A stretch of 64,000 nt of DNA from Pantoea nemavictus (GTDB lineage Bacteria; Pseudomonadota; Gammaproteobacteria; Enterobacterales; Enterobacteriaceae): NCBI RefSeq assembly GCF_037479095.1, contig NZ_JBBGZW010000001.1, positions 1,922,001 to 1,986,000 on the forward strand, in the 5' to 3' direction. Under the pieces are notes generated by a model. It was not told the origin of the DNA. It worked only from the letters and a program-made list of their open reading frames with translations, and searched no databases. A program made the translations under genes and the position numbers. Of the stretch, positions 1 to 14,098 are shown one piece after another (position 1 is the first letter of the stretch; each line of letters opens with the position of its first letter).

Positions 1-28
1 CTTCGATAGACAATTGATGCTGATTCAT
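1..28 (-). CDS. ilvM: Acetolactate synthase II small subunit, N-terminal fragment (runs off the window)
   Basis: Only the first nine codons are inside the window, reading MNQHQLSIE, similar to the start of E. coli IlvM (MMQHQVNV). The ATG at 26-28 overlaps the TGA stop of ilvG (ATGA), the coupling expected for ilvG-ilvM. IlvM is the regulatory ACT-domain subunit that pairs with IlvG in branched-chain amino acid synthesis. The call rests mostly on context plus these few residues. Confidence 0.8.
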
Positions 29-1671
29 GCGGTTCTCTCCATCATGTTTGCGTTGCTGGCACCCGGTGGTACCAATGGCCAGACGTTTTCATGCTCATCT
101 ATCGAAACATGCAGGAAGTAAGGACCTTCACTGTTCAGCAGAGCATCGAGGGCGGCGTCGACCTGATCTTTACGGCTAATGCGCTGGCCCGGAATATCAA
201 AGGCGCTGGCCAGCGTGAGGAAATCGGGATTATCGGTAAGAATGGTTTCGCTATAGCGACCATCAAAGAACAATTGCTGCCACTGGCGCACCATGCCCAG
301 ACGTTGGTTATCCAACAGCAGGATTTTCACCGGTAACTTGCCGCGCTTGATGGTGCCCAGCTCCTGAATGTTCATCATGATTGAGCCATCGCCGGACACG
401 CAGATTACCGTATCTTTAGGACGCGCCACTTGCGCACCGATCGCCGCCGGCAGACCAAAGCCCATGGTGCCGAGGCCGCTAGAGGTAATGAAGTTTTCTG
501 GGGCGGTGAAGCTCATGTGCTGAGCGGCCCACATCTGGTGCTGGCCCACATCGGTGGTCACCACGGCGCTATCTGCTTTACGATCGGACAACTGCTTCAG
601 CAGCAACGGCGCGTAAATCGCTTCGCCTGGATGATCATAACGCCAGTCGAATTCGCTTTTCATCGCGCTCACTTCTTTGCGCCAGCCATCAATCTGCAGC
701 GGCATGCTGAGCGCAGGCAACACCTGATTCATATCGCCCTGCAACGAGACATGTGCACGACGCAGTTTGTTCAGCTCGGCAGGATCGATATCGATGTGAA
801 TGACGCTGGCATGAGGTGCAAAAGTATCCAGCTTGCCGGTGACGCGGTCGTCAAAGCGCGCGCCCACTGCAATCAGCAAATCACAGGATTGCACGGCGAG
901 GTTGGCGGCTTTGGTGCCGTGCATGCCCAGCATACCCAGATAAAGATCGCTGCTGGCATCCGCGCTGCCGAGACCTTTCAGGGTGGAAACCATCGGAATA
1001 CCCGTTTCCTGCGCCATGGCGCGCAGTGCTGGAACCGCCTGCGCCATTCCTACGCCACCACCGATATACAACATCGGTTTGTGGGACTGCGCCATTAAGG
1101 CTCGCGCCTCCGCGATATGCTGCGCAGAATGGCTCACTTCTTCTTCCACTGGCAGCAGGTGCGGCGTCAGTTCGCCATTGGCGACCTGAATGTCTTTCGG
1201 GATATCGACCAGCACCGGGCCAGGGCGGCCAGCCTGGGCAATGGCGAAGGCTTCGGCCATTACAGAAGGTAAATCATCAAGGGATTCAACGAGGAAACTG
1301 TGCTTGGTACAAGCTAACGACAAACCGAGAACATCGATTTCCTGGAAGGCGTCGGTACCGATGAAGGCGGAAGAGACCTGACCGGTGATCGCCACAACTG
1401 GGATTGAATCCATCATCGCATCCGCCAGCCCTGTAATCAGGTTGGTGGCACCTGGGCCCGAAGTCGCAATACATACGCCAGTCTTCCCGGTTGCGCGGGC
1501 ATAACCAATTGCCGCCATCACCGCACCTTGCTCATGACGGCACAGTAGGTGTTCCACGCCGCCATCGTAGAGCGCGTCATACACTGGCATGATTGCGCCG
1601 CCAGGATAGCCAAACACTGTATCGACACTCTGCGCGCGTAAAGCCTGAACTACCCACTGTGCACCTGTCAT
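25..1671 (-). CDS. ilvG: Acetolactate synthase II large subunit
   Basis: This thiamine-diphosphate enzyme condenses two pyruvates to acetolactate, or pyruvate with 2-oxobutyrate, the first shared step of valine, leucine and isoleucine synthesis. The 548-residue product is full length for IlvG. It carries the N-terminal TPP domain with [12 protein letters not shown] and the catalytic glutamate in CRHEQGA, a central FAD/NAD-like domain ([10 protein letters not shown]), and a C-terminal TPP-binding GDGSIMMN motif. I chose the ATG at 1669-1671, ten codons inside the longest frame, because the protein then begins [14 protein letters not shown] like known IlvG and an AGGAG lies just upstream. The frame is uninterrupted, unlike the frameshifted ilvG of E. 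coli K-12. It is followed by ilvM with a 3-bp overlap and preceded by the ilvL attenuator. Confidence 0.97.
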   Translation of the reverse strand: MTGAQWVVQALRAQSVDTVFGYPGGAIMPVYDALYDGGVEHLLCRHEQGAVMAAIGYARATGKTGVCIATSGPGATNLITGLADAMMDSIPVVAITGQVSSAFIGTDAFQEIDVLGLSLACTKHSFLVESLDDLPSVMAEAFAIAQAGRPGPVLVDIPKDIQVANGELTPHLLPVEEEVSHSAQHIAEARALMAQSHKPMLYIGGGVGMAQAVPALRAMAQETGIPMVSTLKGLGSADASSDLYLGMLGMHGTKAANLAVQSCDLLIAVGARFDDRVTGKLDTFAPHASVIHIDIDPAELNKLRRAHVSLQGDMNQVLPALSMPLQIDGWRKEVSAMKSEFDWRYDHPGEAIYAPLLLKQLSDRKADSAVVTTDVGQHQMWAAQHMSFTAPENFITSSGLGTMGFGLPAAIGAQVARPKDTVICVSGDGSIMMNIQELGTIKRGKLPVKILLLDNQRLGMVRQWQQLFFDGRYSETILTDNPDFLTLASAFDIPGQRISRKDQVDAALDALLNSEGPYFLHVSIDEHENVWPLVPPGASNANMMERTA

Positions 1672-1765
1672 GGTTATTCTCCTGTATTCCTTGGGGAACA
1701 ACAGAATTTTATGCTACTGCTCATAATCTGTTCCTCGCTGATTCGCTGATATTTCGTCTGGTTAA

Positions 1766-1801
1766 AAAAAAACCCCCGGACCTTTCGGTGCGGGGGTTTT
1801 T
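1766..1801 (-). terminator. ilvGMEDA attenuator terminator
   Basis: An inverted repeat built on CCCCCG/CGGGGG (one internal mismatch, TTTC-type loop) is followed on the minus strand by a run of nine T. It lies between the ilvL leader peptide and ilvG, the position of the known attenuator in Enterobacterales. Ribosome stalling at the Ile/Val/Leu codons of ilvL should control it. Confidence 0.93.
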
Positions 1802-1820
1802 GGAATTCCAGACTTGATTT

Positions 1821-1919
1821 TTAAGCCTTTCTTTCTCCAAGCGATGCCCCGCACCGTGGGATAATAATCACCACCACGCTAATCACGACTAGGCTAATCA
1901 CTTGTAGAAGGGCTTTCAT
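1821..1919 (-). CDS. ilvL: ilv operon leader peptide
   Basis: This 32-codon frame was found by translating upstream of the attenuator. It reads MKALLQVISLVVIS, then VVVIIIP, and ends in ERKA. It closely matches the E. coli IlvL leader (MTALLRVISLVVISVVVIII). About half of its residues are Val, Ile or Leu, as expected for a peptide that senses shortage of the three branched-chain amino acids. The attenuator hairpin follows about 20 bp after the stop. The peptide has no other known role. Confidence 0.95.
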   Translation of the reverse strand: MKALLQVISLVVISVVVIIIPRCGASLGERKA

Positions 1920-2247
1920 GTGTAATTTGTTTTTTCGATTGTTCGAAGTAATACCTACAGAGTTACCATAGTTAGCATGATGTTGACAATAATTTTCATG
2001 GGATTTTTTTATAGCGACTTTGGCGCCTGTCCGTTATCACATTGTAAGTAAAAGGTTATTTACATTTGTGATAAATATTCATTACGCACGCGGCGTAATT
2101 TTCATTTGTGGTTTGAGAGGCGGTTCCGAATTACAGCGAAACAACTGCAACTATTGCTGAACGTAAGGAGTCGAGGTCTGGAAATGTCGCGTTGGTATTT
2201 GATCGACCACATTAGGGCACAGATGATAAAGGCAACAAGGAGCTGTT
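1920..2247. other. Divergent intergenic region ilvL / comM
   Basis: This 328-bp AT-rich region must hold the ilvGMEDA promoter (reading left) and the comM promoter (reading right). A TTGACA hexamer is at 1983-1988 on the plus strand, but I see no well-spaced -10 partner, so I do not call a specific promoter. No protein of recognisable family is encoded here. Confidence 0.5.
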
Positions 2248-3768
2248 ATGTCTTTATCAAAAGTATTAACGCGGGCAGCGCTGGGTGTGCAGGCTCCGCT
2301 GGTGACGGTGGAAGTACATATCAGTAATGGCTTACCCGCCCTAACATTGGTTGGCCTGCCCGAAACCACGGTTAAAGAAGCCAGAGAACGGGTGCGCAGT
2401 GCGATTATCAACAGTGGATTCACCTTCCCGGCGAAACGCGTCACCATTAATCTTGCACCTGCCGATCTCCCTAAAGAAGGCGGACGCTATGACCTACCAA
2501 TCGCTATCGCGATTCTGGCGGCCTCTGAGCAGCTTCCTGACGCAAAACTGGCGCAATATGAGTTCCTGGGCGAGTTAGCCCTCAACGGCGCGCTCTGTGG
2601 CGTTCAGGCTGCTATTCCGGCAGCCATGGCAGCATTGCAAGCAGGCCGACAAATGGTGTTAGCTGAACAGAATCAACAGGATGTAGGATTGATTCAGCAA
2701 GGCGAGACGTTGGTTGGCAAACATCTGGTCGAAATCTGCGCCTTTCTACATAACCAAACAACATTGACTGTCGCCCACTATCAACCCGATACGATTGAGC
2801 AGGGGAAGCAAGACCTCAGCGATATCATTGGTCAGGATCAAGGCCGGCGGGCGCTCGAGATTACAGCTGCGGGTGGGCATAATCTATTACTCATTGGACC
2901 GCCGGGCACCGGTAAGACGATGCTGGCGACGCGTCTGCCGGGAATCATGCCGCCGTTAGACGACCAGGAAGCGCTGGAGTGCGCCGCTATCGCCAGTCTG
3001 GTCAGCAGTGGCAATCTGCATCAACAGTGGCGTAAACGGCCGTTCAGAGCGCCTCACCACAGTGCTTCATTGTATGCGCTAGTGGGTGGCGGTTCACTAC
3101 CACGCCCGGGAGAAATCTCTTTGGCGCACAACGGCGTGTTGTTCCTTGATGAACTGCCGGAGTTTGAGCGCAAAACGCTGGATGCGTTACGCGAACCCAT
3201 TGAGTCAGGTGAGATTGCTATTTCGCGTACCCGCGCTAAAGTGACCTATCCAGCGCGCTTTCAATTAATTGGTGCAATGAATCCTAGCCCCACCGGGCAT
3301 TATCAGGGCAACCACAATCGCTCTTCTCCACAACAGGTCTTGCGCTATCTCAATCGCCTTTCAGGACCTTTTCTTGACCGCTTTGATCTCTCGCTGGAAG
3401 TCCCTCTTCTCCCGAGCGGATCGTTAAGTAAGAAACATCAGGTCAGCGAAAGCAGCGCTGAGGTTTTGAGTCGCGTCCTTGTGGCCCGTGAGATCCAAAC
3501 AGCGCGTAGTGGCAAGGTGAATGCTCACCTCTCTAACCCCGAGATTTTACGCTGGTGCCCGTTAAAGCAGCAGGATGCTGAATGGCTGGAAGGGGTATTG
3601 AATTCGTTGGGACTTTCAGTGCGTGCATGGCAGCGGATTCTAAAAGTGGCGAGAACAATTGCTGACTTAGCAGGAGAAGAGTCGATTCAGCGGGATCATT
3701 TGCAGGAAGCGGTGGGTTATCGCAGCATTGACCGCTTAATGATCTATCTACATAAAAATCTGGAATAA
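2248..3768 (+). CDS. comM: ComM/YifB-family AAA+ ATPase (Mg-chelatase-like)
   Basis: The 506-residue product equals the usual length of YifB/ComM. Domains in order are an N-terminal Lon-like ComM domain (residues 1-170), an AAA+ Mg-chelatase domain with Walker A GPPGTGKT at 217-224 and a Walker B region FLDELPEF, and a C-terminal Mg-chelatase lid. In Vibrio and Haemophilus ComM is a hexameric branch-migration helicase that helps integrate DNA during natural transformation. Its role in enteric bacteria, which rarely transform, is less clear. AAGGAG lies before the ATG. It is divergent from ilv and convergent with maoP across a shared terminator, the same order as in E. coli. Confidence 0.96.
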   Translation: MSLSKVLTRAALGVQAPLVTVEVHISNGLPALTLVGLPETTVKEARERVRSAIINSGFTFPAKRVTINLAPADLPKEGGRYDLPIAIAILAASEQLPDAKLAQYEFLGELALNGALCGVQAAIPAAMAALQAGRQMVLAEQNQQDVGLIQQGETLVGKHLVEICAFLHNQTTLTVAHYQPDTIEQGKQDLSDIIGQDQGRRALEITAAGGHNLLLIGPPGTGKTMLATRLPGIMPPLDDQEALECAAIASLVSSGNLHQQWRKRPFRAPHHSASLYALVGGGSLPRPGEISLAHNGVLFLDELPEFERKTLDALREPIESGEIAISRTRAKVTYPARFQLIGAMNPSPTGHYQGNHNRSSPQQVLRYLNRLSGPFLDRFDLSLEVPLLPSGSLSKKHQVSESSAEVLSRVLVAREIQTARSGKVNAHLSNPEILRWCPLKQQDAEWLEGVLNSLGLSVRAWQRILKVARTIADLAGEESIQRDHLQEAVGYRSIDRLMIYLHKNLE

Positions 3769-3772
3769 AAAA

Positions 3773-3792
3773 CGGGGCTTATTTAAGCCCCG
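3773..3792. terminator. Bidirectional terminator comM / maoP
   Basis: The stem CGGGGCTT...AAGCCCCG has A-rich sequence on its left and T-rich sequence on its right, so it can stop transcripts from both convergent genes. Confidence 0.85.
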
Positions 3793-3797
3793 CTATT

Positions 3798-4136
3798 TTA
3801 ATCATCGCTATCGCTGAAATCTTCCACGGTGTCCATCTGCGGCTTCCCGCCAGACAACGTGTGGAAACGCTTAGGGCGCTTGATACGTGCGGTATATTTC
3901 GACCATACGCGTTCAGCTTCCGTTTGCGGCTCACGAAGACCACGACATACTTCTAAAAATGAACGCTCTTCTTCTGTAGTGGGTTCACGCTTAGCGAGAT
4001 CCAGTTCATTAAAGGCGTAACCGTGGCGCTCCAGAAGCTGAGCTTCTTTAATGGTGAAATCACCATGACGCGAAAAACCACGTGGGTAATGTTTGTTATC
4101 AAAGAAACGATTCGTTGTTGCGAAGCTATCCGCCAT
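3798..4136 (-). CDS. maoP: Macrodomain Ori organization protein
   Basis: The 112-residue product has the same length as E. coli MaoP (YifE, DUF413) and the family features [20 protein letters not shown] near the N-terminus and an acidic tail (DFSDSDD). MaoP acts with the short cis site maoS next to its gene to keep the Ori macrodomain separate from neighbouring chromosome regions. I could not pick out maoS by eye, but the 121-bp gap to hdfR is where it lies in E. coli. hdfR is divergent. Confidence 0.94.
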   Translation of the reverse strand: MADSFATTNRFFDNKHYPRGFSRHGDFTIKEAQLLERHGYAFNELDLAKREPTTEEERSFLEVCRGLREPQTEAERVWSKYTARIKRPKRFHTLSGGKPQMDTVEDFSDSDD

Positions 4137-4257
4137 TTTACACGCTCCTGACTCTCATATGGCCGTGCTATTTATGGCGCGGAGTATTAGATAGGCTTGA
4201 CAGAGTGTAAAACAAAACATTTAAATCAGTACGACAAACAATTTTTGGGAGAATGCA

Positions 4258-5079
4258 GTGGATACGGAATTACTGAAAACTTTCCTCGAAGTGAGCAGAA
4301 CGCGTCATTTCGGGCGTGCTGCTGAAGCGCTTTACCTCACGCAATCTGCCGTTAGTTTTCGCATTCGTCAGCTGGAGAATCAGCTGGGCGTTAATCTTTT
4401 TACTCGTCACCGTAATAACATCCGGCTGACTTCGGCAGGTGAGCGTTTATTACCCTATGCCGAAAGCTTGATGAGTACGTGGTTGATGGCTAAAAAGGAA
4501 GTTTCGCACACACAGCAGCATCACGAGCTTTCAATAGGAGGCAGCGCATCCCTTTGGGAAGCCTATTTAACTCCTTGGTTACAAACACTTTATGAGAACA
4601 GAGAGAGCCTTCATCTTGAAGCACGGATTGCCCAACGACATCTATTGGTTAAGCAATTACATGAACGTCAGTTGGACTTGTTGATTACCACCGAAGCACC
4701 AAAGATGGATGAGTTAACCAGTCAGCAGATTGGCCATATCTCGCTCGCATTATTCCGAGCGCGGAAAACTGAGAAGCGTGAAAAGTATGATTACATTAAG
4801 CTGGAATGGGGCGCGGATTTTCATCAACATGAAAGTTATCTATCCAGCGATGATGTTCCAGTATTAACCACTACATCAGCACATGTTACGCGTGAATTAC
4901 TGCATACTACGGGTGCGTGTGCATTTTTACCTGATTTCTGGCACGGAATTTATAGTGATTTGATGGTTATTCCAGATACACCAGTCGCTGTGCGACCGTT
5001 ATATGCGGTGTGGCTGCAGAATAGCGATCAGCAGAGTCACATCCGCCAGCTGCTTAAATATCCGGTATTGGCACCATAA
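4258..5079 (+). CDS. hdfR: LysR-family transcriptional regulator HdfR
   Basis: The 273-residue LysR protein has its winged-helix DNA-binding domain in residues 1-60 ([31 protein letters not shown]) and a C-terminal effector-binding domain. It is strongly similar to E. coli HdfR, which represses flhDC and so motility, and activates gltBD. The start is GTG at 4258-4260, preceded by GGGAGA. Starting there gives [14 protein letters not shown], the conserved N-terminus. The C-terminal half is more diverged than the DNA-binding half. It is convergent with the rRNA operon. Confidence 0.95.
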   Translation: MDTELLKTFLEVSRTRHFGRAAEALYLTQSAVSFRIRQLENQLGVNLFTRHRNNIRLTSAGERLLPYAESLMSTWLMAKKEVSHTQQHHELSIGGSASLWEAYLTPWLQTLYENRESLHLEARIAQRHLLVKQLHERQLDLLITTEAPKMDELTSQQIGHISLALFRARKTEKREKYDYIKLEWGADFHQHESYLSSDDVPVLTTTSAHVTRELLHTTGACAFLPDFWHGIYSDLMVIPDTPVAVRPLYAVWLQNSDQQSHIRQLLKYPVLAP

Positions 5080-5094
5080 GATAATAAATGAGGA

Positions 5095-5127
5095 GAGTTT
5101 GAGTGGATCACAGTGAAACTCAAACTC
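5095..5127 (+). terminator. Hairpin downstream of hdfR
   Basis: An inverted repeat GAGTTTGAGT / ACTCAAACTC lies 16 bp after the hdfR stop. It is followed by a loosely T-rich stretch, so it is probably the hdfR terminator, though the T-run is weak. Confidence 0.6.
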
Positions 5128-5149
5128 ATTTCACTGCTAAATTTTGGAC

Positions 5150-5179
5150 AAAAAAAATCCTTTGCCGAAGCAAAGGATT
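5150..5179 (-). terminator. rRNA operon terminator
   Basis: A perfect 10-bp stem, AATCCTTTGC/GCAAAGGATT with a four-base loop, is followed on the minus strand by a T run. It closes the rRNA/tRNA transcript just after tRNA-Trp. Confidence 0.93.
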
Positions 5180-5185
5180 ATTTTC

Positions 5186-5261
<76 letters not shown>

Positions 5262-5269
5262 AATTAGGG

Positions 5270-5346
5270 TGGCGGAACGGACGGGGCTCGAACCCGCGAC
5301 CCCCTGCGTGACAGGCAGGTATTCTAACCAACTGAACTACCGCTCC
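5270..5346 (-). tRNA. aspT: tRNA-Asp (GTC)
   Basis: The 77-nt cloverleaf has GGAGCGG at the 5' end, anticodon GTC in CTGTCAC, GTTCGAGCC T-arm and an encoded CCA end. It lies between 5S rRNA and tRNA-Trp. Confidence 0.98.
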
Positions 5347-5446
5347 ACCGATTCTGTACTGACATCAGAAAATCGTTCTGATTTCAGGTGTTTCGCCCTT
5401 TCCGCGTCACCGGGAAGGTCACGATCCGATAACGGATCTTAAATTG

Positions 5447-5566
5447 ATGCCTGGCAGTTCCCTACTCTCGCATGGGGAGACCCCACACTACCATCGGCGC
5501 TACGGCGTTTCACTTCTGAGTTCGGCATGGGGTCAGGTGGGACCACCGCGCTAAAGCCGCCAGGCA
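5447..5566 (-). rRNA. rrf: 5S ribosomal RNA
   Basis: The 120-nt gene begins TGCCTGGCGGC and ends with the complementary GCCAGGCAT. The core around CCGAACTCAGAAGTGAAACG is identical to enterobacterial 5S rRNA as I recall it. Confidence 0.98.
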
Positions 5567-5664
5567 AATTCTGTTTCGTTCGCGAAGCCCTCACAGGCGC
5601 CGCAAACCAGTCCGTGAACAAGCTGAAAATCCGGTCTCTCAGACCAAAACGCCTCTGGCGTTGT

Positions 5665-8571
<2,907 letters not shown>

Positions 8572-8698
8572 TCACAACCCACAGGCGTTTTGCAACGCTC
8601 GGGACTGTAAGCATTTGAGAGACTCGAACGCATCGTGATTTCATTCCTATTACGGAGAATGAAAACGACGCGTCGTTTCAATTTTCAGCTTGTTCCGG

Positions 8699-8712
8699 AT
8701 TGTTAAAGAGCA
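8699..8712 (-). promoter_or_regulatory. boxA antitermination site in the 16S-23S spacer
   Basis: On the minus strand it reads TGCTCTTTAACAAT, the core of the NusB/NusE-binding boxA, placed upstream of 23S rRNA as in other enteric rrn operons. Confidence 0.85.
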
Positions 8713-8773
8713 ATAACTTCGCAATGCACCCGAGGATACATTCTGAAGTTAGTTATCAACGTGGGGTCGTTGA

Positions 8774-8849
8774 TGGTGGAGCTAAGCGGGATCGAACCGC
8801 TGACCTCCTGCGTGCAAGGCAGGCGCTCTCCCAGCTGAGCTATAGCCCC
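8774..8849 (-). tRNA. alaT: tRNA-Ala (TGC)
   Basis: The 76-nt spacer tRNA has anticodon TGC in CTTGCAC, acceptor GGGGCTA/TAGCTCC and an encoded CCA end. Confidence 0.98.
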
Positions 8850-8965
8850 ATAGAGTTTTGTAAAACGCTCGCTTACCAGGAGAATTCTTTCAGGTTCAAG
8901 GCGTGACGACACGAAGCATACTGAAGTATGCGAGCTGTCGGCACAACGCAGAAACGGGAAGAATT

Positions 8966-9042
<77 letters not shown>

Positions 9043-9115
9043 GCAGGCGTTTTACGCTCTTCTTTAATTTCATCAGACAATCTGTGTGAGCACTTCGCGG
9101 GAAGGTATCTTCAGG

Positions 9116-10657
<1,542 letters not shown>

Positions 10658-10808
10658 AAGTTTGATTTGCTGCAACGAGTGCAGCGATGCTCATCTGTAA
10701 AACGTCATAATGAATTTCATTATGTGTTCACTCGTGAGACTTGATATTTTTTTACGTCCGGAGACGCTGATATCAATCCTGCGAGTGCCCACACAGATTG
10801 TCTGATAA

Positions 10809-10822
10809 ATTGTTAAAGAGCA
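10809..10822 (-). promoter_or_regulatory. boxA antitermination site in the 16S leader
   Basis: On the minus strand it reads TGCTCTTTAACAAT followed by TTATCAGA, the standard leader boxA downstream of rrn P2. Confidence 0.88.
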
Positions 10823-10855
10823 GTGCCGCAATTTCTCTAGCGGCGCGGGATGCGT

Positions 10856-10883
10856 ATATTACGCTTTCCGCATTCTCAGTCAA
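10856..10883 (-). promoter_or_regulatory. rRNA promoter P2
   Basis: On the minus strand TTGACT (10878-10883) is separated by 16 bp from TAATAT (10856-10861), followed by a GC-rich discriminator. This is the typical enteric rrn P2 arrangement. Only P1, P2 and boxA are recognisable in the 396 bp between murI and 16S. Confidence 0.88.
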
Positions 10884-10974
10884 GCATTTATTTTTGCTTT
10901 TCTGAAGGTTGCCTTGAAGACCACCTCCTGAACACATCGCTTCGTAAGCCGTTGTTCCGTGTCAGTGGAGGCGC

Positions 10975-11002
10975 AGTATAGGGATTTCTTCGGAGCTGAC
11001 AA
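10975..11002 (-). promoter_or_regulatory. rRNA promoter P1
   Basis: On the minus strand TTGTCA (10997-11002) is separated by 16 bp from TATACT (10975-10980), followed by GCGCCTCCACTGACACGG, nearly the same as E. coli rrnB P1. An A+T-rich stretch at 11003-11040 is a likely UP element. Control by ppGpp/DksA and Fis is expected from the family but not shown here. Confidence 0.9.
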
Positions 11003-11053
11003 GTGCTAATTTCAAATTAATTTTCGAGTGCTGATTTTTTCGGCGAAACACGA

Positions 11054-11905
11054 CTAAACTGCTAATTTTTCCAGCAACGGGAAGCCATAACGCTGCAAAA
11101 TCGGTGATAATTTCGTCACTTCATCATCCATTCGCGTACAGAACGCTAAATTCTGCCCGGATGAAACAGCATGCGGCGCTTCATGCTCCAATAACCAGAC
11201 GGTACGACGTGCAATAGCCGCGCCTGAATCCACTAAACGCGTCCCTTCCGGCAACACCAATTGCAATTCATCACGCAATAAAGGGAAATGCGTGCATCCC
11301 AGCACTACGGTATCCGGCGGTTCTTTCATACGTAGCCAGGGTTGCACAGCGCGGCGCACATCAGCTAACTCAACATCTTCGCCATGCAGCTTGGCTTCCG
11401 CCAGTTCCACCAGCTCAGCCGAACCGAGCATCTCAATTTTACAATCGCGGGCAAACTGCGCCACTAACTCATGCGTATAAGGACGTTTCACCGTGCCACG
11501 CGTGGCCAGTAATCCCACCACACCATTACGTGTCAGACGTGCAGCAGGTTTGATGGCAGGCACCACCCCGACAACTGGGAATTCGAAGCGCTCACGCAGA
11601 GCCGGTAAAGAGATGGTGCTGGCAGAGTTACACGCGATGATCACCAGCGCCAGCGGGAAACGCTGCGTGATAGCCGTCACCACAGCCACCACACGCTCGA
11701 CAATAAAGTCTTCGGATTTTTCGCCGTACGGAAAACCTTCATTATCGAAGGCGTAGAGATAGTGAAGATCCGGCAATAAATGTCGGACCTCATCATAAAC
11801 GGAGAGCCCACCGACGCCAGAGTCAAACACCAGCACGGTGGGACGCAGATCAGAAGCTGTAGCTGGCGCTGAGGTAATACTCCGTTCCTGGAGTTGGATA
11901 GCCAT
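11054..11905 (-). CDS. murI: Glutamate racemase
   Basis: MurI interconverts L- and D-glutamate to supply D-Glu for peptidoglycan in the cytoplasm. The 283-residue product has the FDSGVGGLSV motif and the two catalytic cysteines in ACNSAST and GCTHFPLL. I chose ATG 11903-11905, fifteen codons inside the longest frame, because it gives MAIQLQERS and aligns with E. coli MurI. The start lies within the 3' end of btuB, a 56-bp overlap like that reported for E. coli, so translation is probably coupled to btuB. The rRNA promoter region follows directly downstream. Confidence 0.95.
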   Translation of the reverse strand: MAIQLQERSITSAPATASDLRPTVLVFDSGVGGLSVYDEVRHLLPDLHYLYAFDNEGFPYGEKSEDFIVERVVAVVTAITQRFPLALVIIACNSASTISLPALRERFEFPVVGVVPAIKPAARLTRNGVVGLLATRGTVKRPYTHELVAQFARDCKIEMLGSAELVELAEAKLHGEDVELADVRRAVQPWLRMKEPPDTVVLGCTHFPLLRDELQLVLPEGTRLVDSGAAIARRTVWLLEHEAPHAVSSGQNLAFCTRMDDEVTKLSPILQRYGFPLLEKLAV

Positions 11906-13736
11906 ACGCTGTCTCATAATCTTTATCGAACAGGTTGGCAATTCTACCACGAACGGTGAGCTGTGATGTGACCGGATACGAGACAGCGAGATCTACCGTG
12001 CTGTAACTTGATAAGCGACGCTGCTCACTCGCATATTCGCTGGTGTTGTTATCGTAGCGCTTGCCGAAGTACTGATAGATGACGTCGATATCAAAGTCAT
12101 ACACCGTCATACCCAGCTGATATTTCGCTTGTTCACGCGCACGACGCGCCAGTGTTTCACCATCAGAATCACGGCGAGCATCCAGATAACCCAGAGTGAT
12201 CTGGTGATGAAGGAAGCGGGTATCAAAATCAGCTGTGGCTTCAATCCCTTTCAGCGTAACGGCTTTTTCATTGTAATAGCCGCCCTCAAATGTCACGGGA
12301 TCAGAAGCATAGGTAATAAGATTGCTGACTTTATTGTGATACGCCGCAACACGCCAGTTAACCGGGCCGGTTAAACCTTCCAGCGCAGCTTCCCACTGTT
12401 TTGATTTCTCCGGGTTCAGATCGGGATTTGAACTAATGCCGTAACGCTTCAAACCATATAACTGACCGAGCGTTGGTGCCTGGAAACCTGTCCCATAAGA
12501 GAGTGAAGCTTTATAGCCCGGCACAAACTCCCAACCCGCTGCCGTTTGCCAGGTGCCATGGCGACCAAAGTCTTGGTTATCATCACCGCGCGCAGAGCCT
12601 TCAAGCGTAACGTTGCCAAACTGCTGCTGAGCCGTCAGATAGGCGCCGGTGTTATCCTGCTTATAGCCATCTTCATCACGCGGGGCACCAGAATAGAGTT
12701 GTCCAATGGAGTTCAGCTTCTGCTGTTGCCAATCCAGCCCCGCGCTGACCATACCGTGCCCCACCGCCAGGGTGTTGCCCCACTGCAGGTTGCGCTGCTC
12801 CATATCATCCAAACTGTTGGAGTCCGCATAGCGACCGTCAGCACCAACGTAGTTGTAGATTTTGTACTTCTGATAACTGGCGGTCAGTTGTGAAGAGTAA
12901 GCGTCATGATTAAAGCGCAGGCCGGTATCAAACGAGTGATTATAGATTTGCTGCTCATCCTGACCACCGACATAGCCCGCATCATAATCTGAGTTCGCGG
13001 CATAGCCATAACCGCGAAAGAAGCCAGAAAACGTGTCATTAAACTTATGATCAACGCCGGCCCAGAATGCTTTATTGCGCCAGCCATCACGGTCGCGATC
13101 GGTCGCAGACGTTGAGCCGGGCTGAACGTTATAGCCGTTAGTGGCCTGATAAGAACCCGCTACCGTCAAACGCGTCTGGTCAGTGATGTTCTGATTGATG
13201 CCGCCGCTGTACTCCTGATATCCCTTCGAGCCAAAGCCCGCTGAAAGTGAATTTTGGTTATTAGGGTTTTGCGTAATGACGTTAACTACGCCGCCAATCG
13301 CATCCGCACCGTAAACGGCAGAACGCGGACCGCGAATAAACTCGACACGCTGAATAATGGAAACCGGGATTTGGTTAAAGTCAGCAACGCCGGTGATACC
13401 GGGTTTAGAAAACGGCACACCGTCAATTAAGATCAGCGTATGACGCGCTTCCGAGCCACGCACATACATAGAAGCGCTTTGACCGATACCGCCGCTTTGC
13501 GCGATATCCACACCAGGTAAGCGGCGCAGCACTTCCAGCAGGTTTTTCGATTGCCACTGATCAATCTCGTCACGCGTGACGACAGACGTTGAAGCCAGTA
13601 CCGAAGAGACCGGCTGTGCGAAGCGGTTAGCCGTTACGATTTGCGTATCATCATTCTGCTGGGCATAGCCAAATTGCGCCCAGAGAGACAACGCCGTTGC
13701 ACTGAAGGCAAACAGCGAAGCATGTGTGTTTTTCAT
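11850..13736 (-). CDS. btuB: TonB-dependent vitamin B12 outer-membrane receptor
   Basis: BtuB imports cobalamins across the outer membrane using TonB energy. The 628-residue protein has a signal peptide (residues 1-25), a TonB box in DTQIVTANR just after it, a plug domain with LRRLPGVDI and IRGPRSAVYG, and a 22-strand beta-barrel ending in the outer-membrane signal SASYSF. It is slightly longer than the 614 residues of E. coli BtuB. I chose the ATG at 13734-13736, which gives a clean signal peptide, over one five codons upstream. A cobalamin riboswitch precedes it, so expression should fall when adenosylcobalamin is plentiful. murI overlaps its 3' end. Confidence 0.95.
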   Translation of the reverse strand: MKNTHASLFAFSATALSLWAQFGYAQQNDDTQIVTANRFAQPVSSVLASTSVVTRDEIDQWQSKNLLEVLRRLPGVDIAQSGGIGQSASMYVRGSEARHTLILIDGVPFSKPGITGVADFNQIPVSIIQRVEFIRGPRSAVYGADAIGGVVNVITQNPNNQNSLSAGFGSKGYQEYSGGINQNITDQTRLTVAGSYQATNGYNVQPGSTSATDRDRDGWRNKAFWAGVDHKFNDTFSGFFRGYGYAANSDYDAGYVGGQDEQQIYNHSFDTGLRFNHDAYSSQLTASYQKYKIYNYVGADGRYADSNSLDDMEQRNLQWGNTLAVGHGMVSAGLDWQQQKLNSIGQLYSGAPRDEDGYKQDNTGAYLTAQQQFGNVTLEGSARGDDNQDFGRHGTWQTAAGWEFVPGYKASLSYGTGFQAPTLGQLYGLKRYGISSNPDLNPEKSKQWEAALEGLTGPVNWRVAAYHNKVSNLITYASDPVTFEGGYYNEKAVTLKGIEATADFDTRFLHHQITLGYLDARRDSDGETLARRAREQAKYQLGMTVYDFDIDVIYQYFGKRYDNNTSEYASEQRRLSSYSTVDLAVSYPVTSQLTVRGRIANLFDKDYETAYGYPTPGTEYYLSASYSF

Positions 13737-13820
13737 TGTTATAGCATCCAAAAGACGAAGCAGGATGCCGCACGACTACAACCAATAGCTCGCGATGGTC
13801 GTATGTATTGCGACGTCACA

Positions 13821-13976
13821 CCGGCAGGTCTTCGGGCTGAGAATCATAAATGGTGAAAAACTTCCCATCCGGCAGGACAGTGTTTATAGGTGCCATCACC
13901 ACGACATTCTTTACCGCTGCGCGTCAGCTCCAGATTCACACTGGATTCCCTTTTAACTCAAGGAGGCCGGCAGGCG
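13821..13976 (-). promoter_or_regulatory. Cobalamin riboswitch upstream of btuB
   Basis: On the minus strand the region contains AAAAGGGAATCC, then GTGTGAATC and GGAGCTGACGCGCAGCGGTAA, and ends with the B12 box CAGCCCGAAGACCTGCCGG (13821-13839). These are the conserved blocks of the btuB-type riboswitch in the same order and spacing as in E. coli. The exact 5' edge is uncertain by about 20 nt. Confidence 0.95.
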
Positions 13977-14098
13977 CAGTCTACGGCCAGGAAGGCCGGA
14001 AATCCAGACTTCCAGCCATCTTGTTTTCCACAGGGCTGGACATCAGCAGTTGAATGCCTACAATCGCCCGGCAAGCCAGCTTATTACCAGGATTAAAG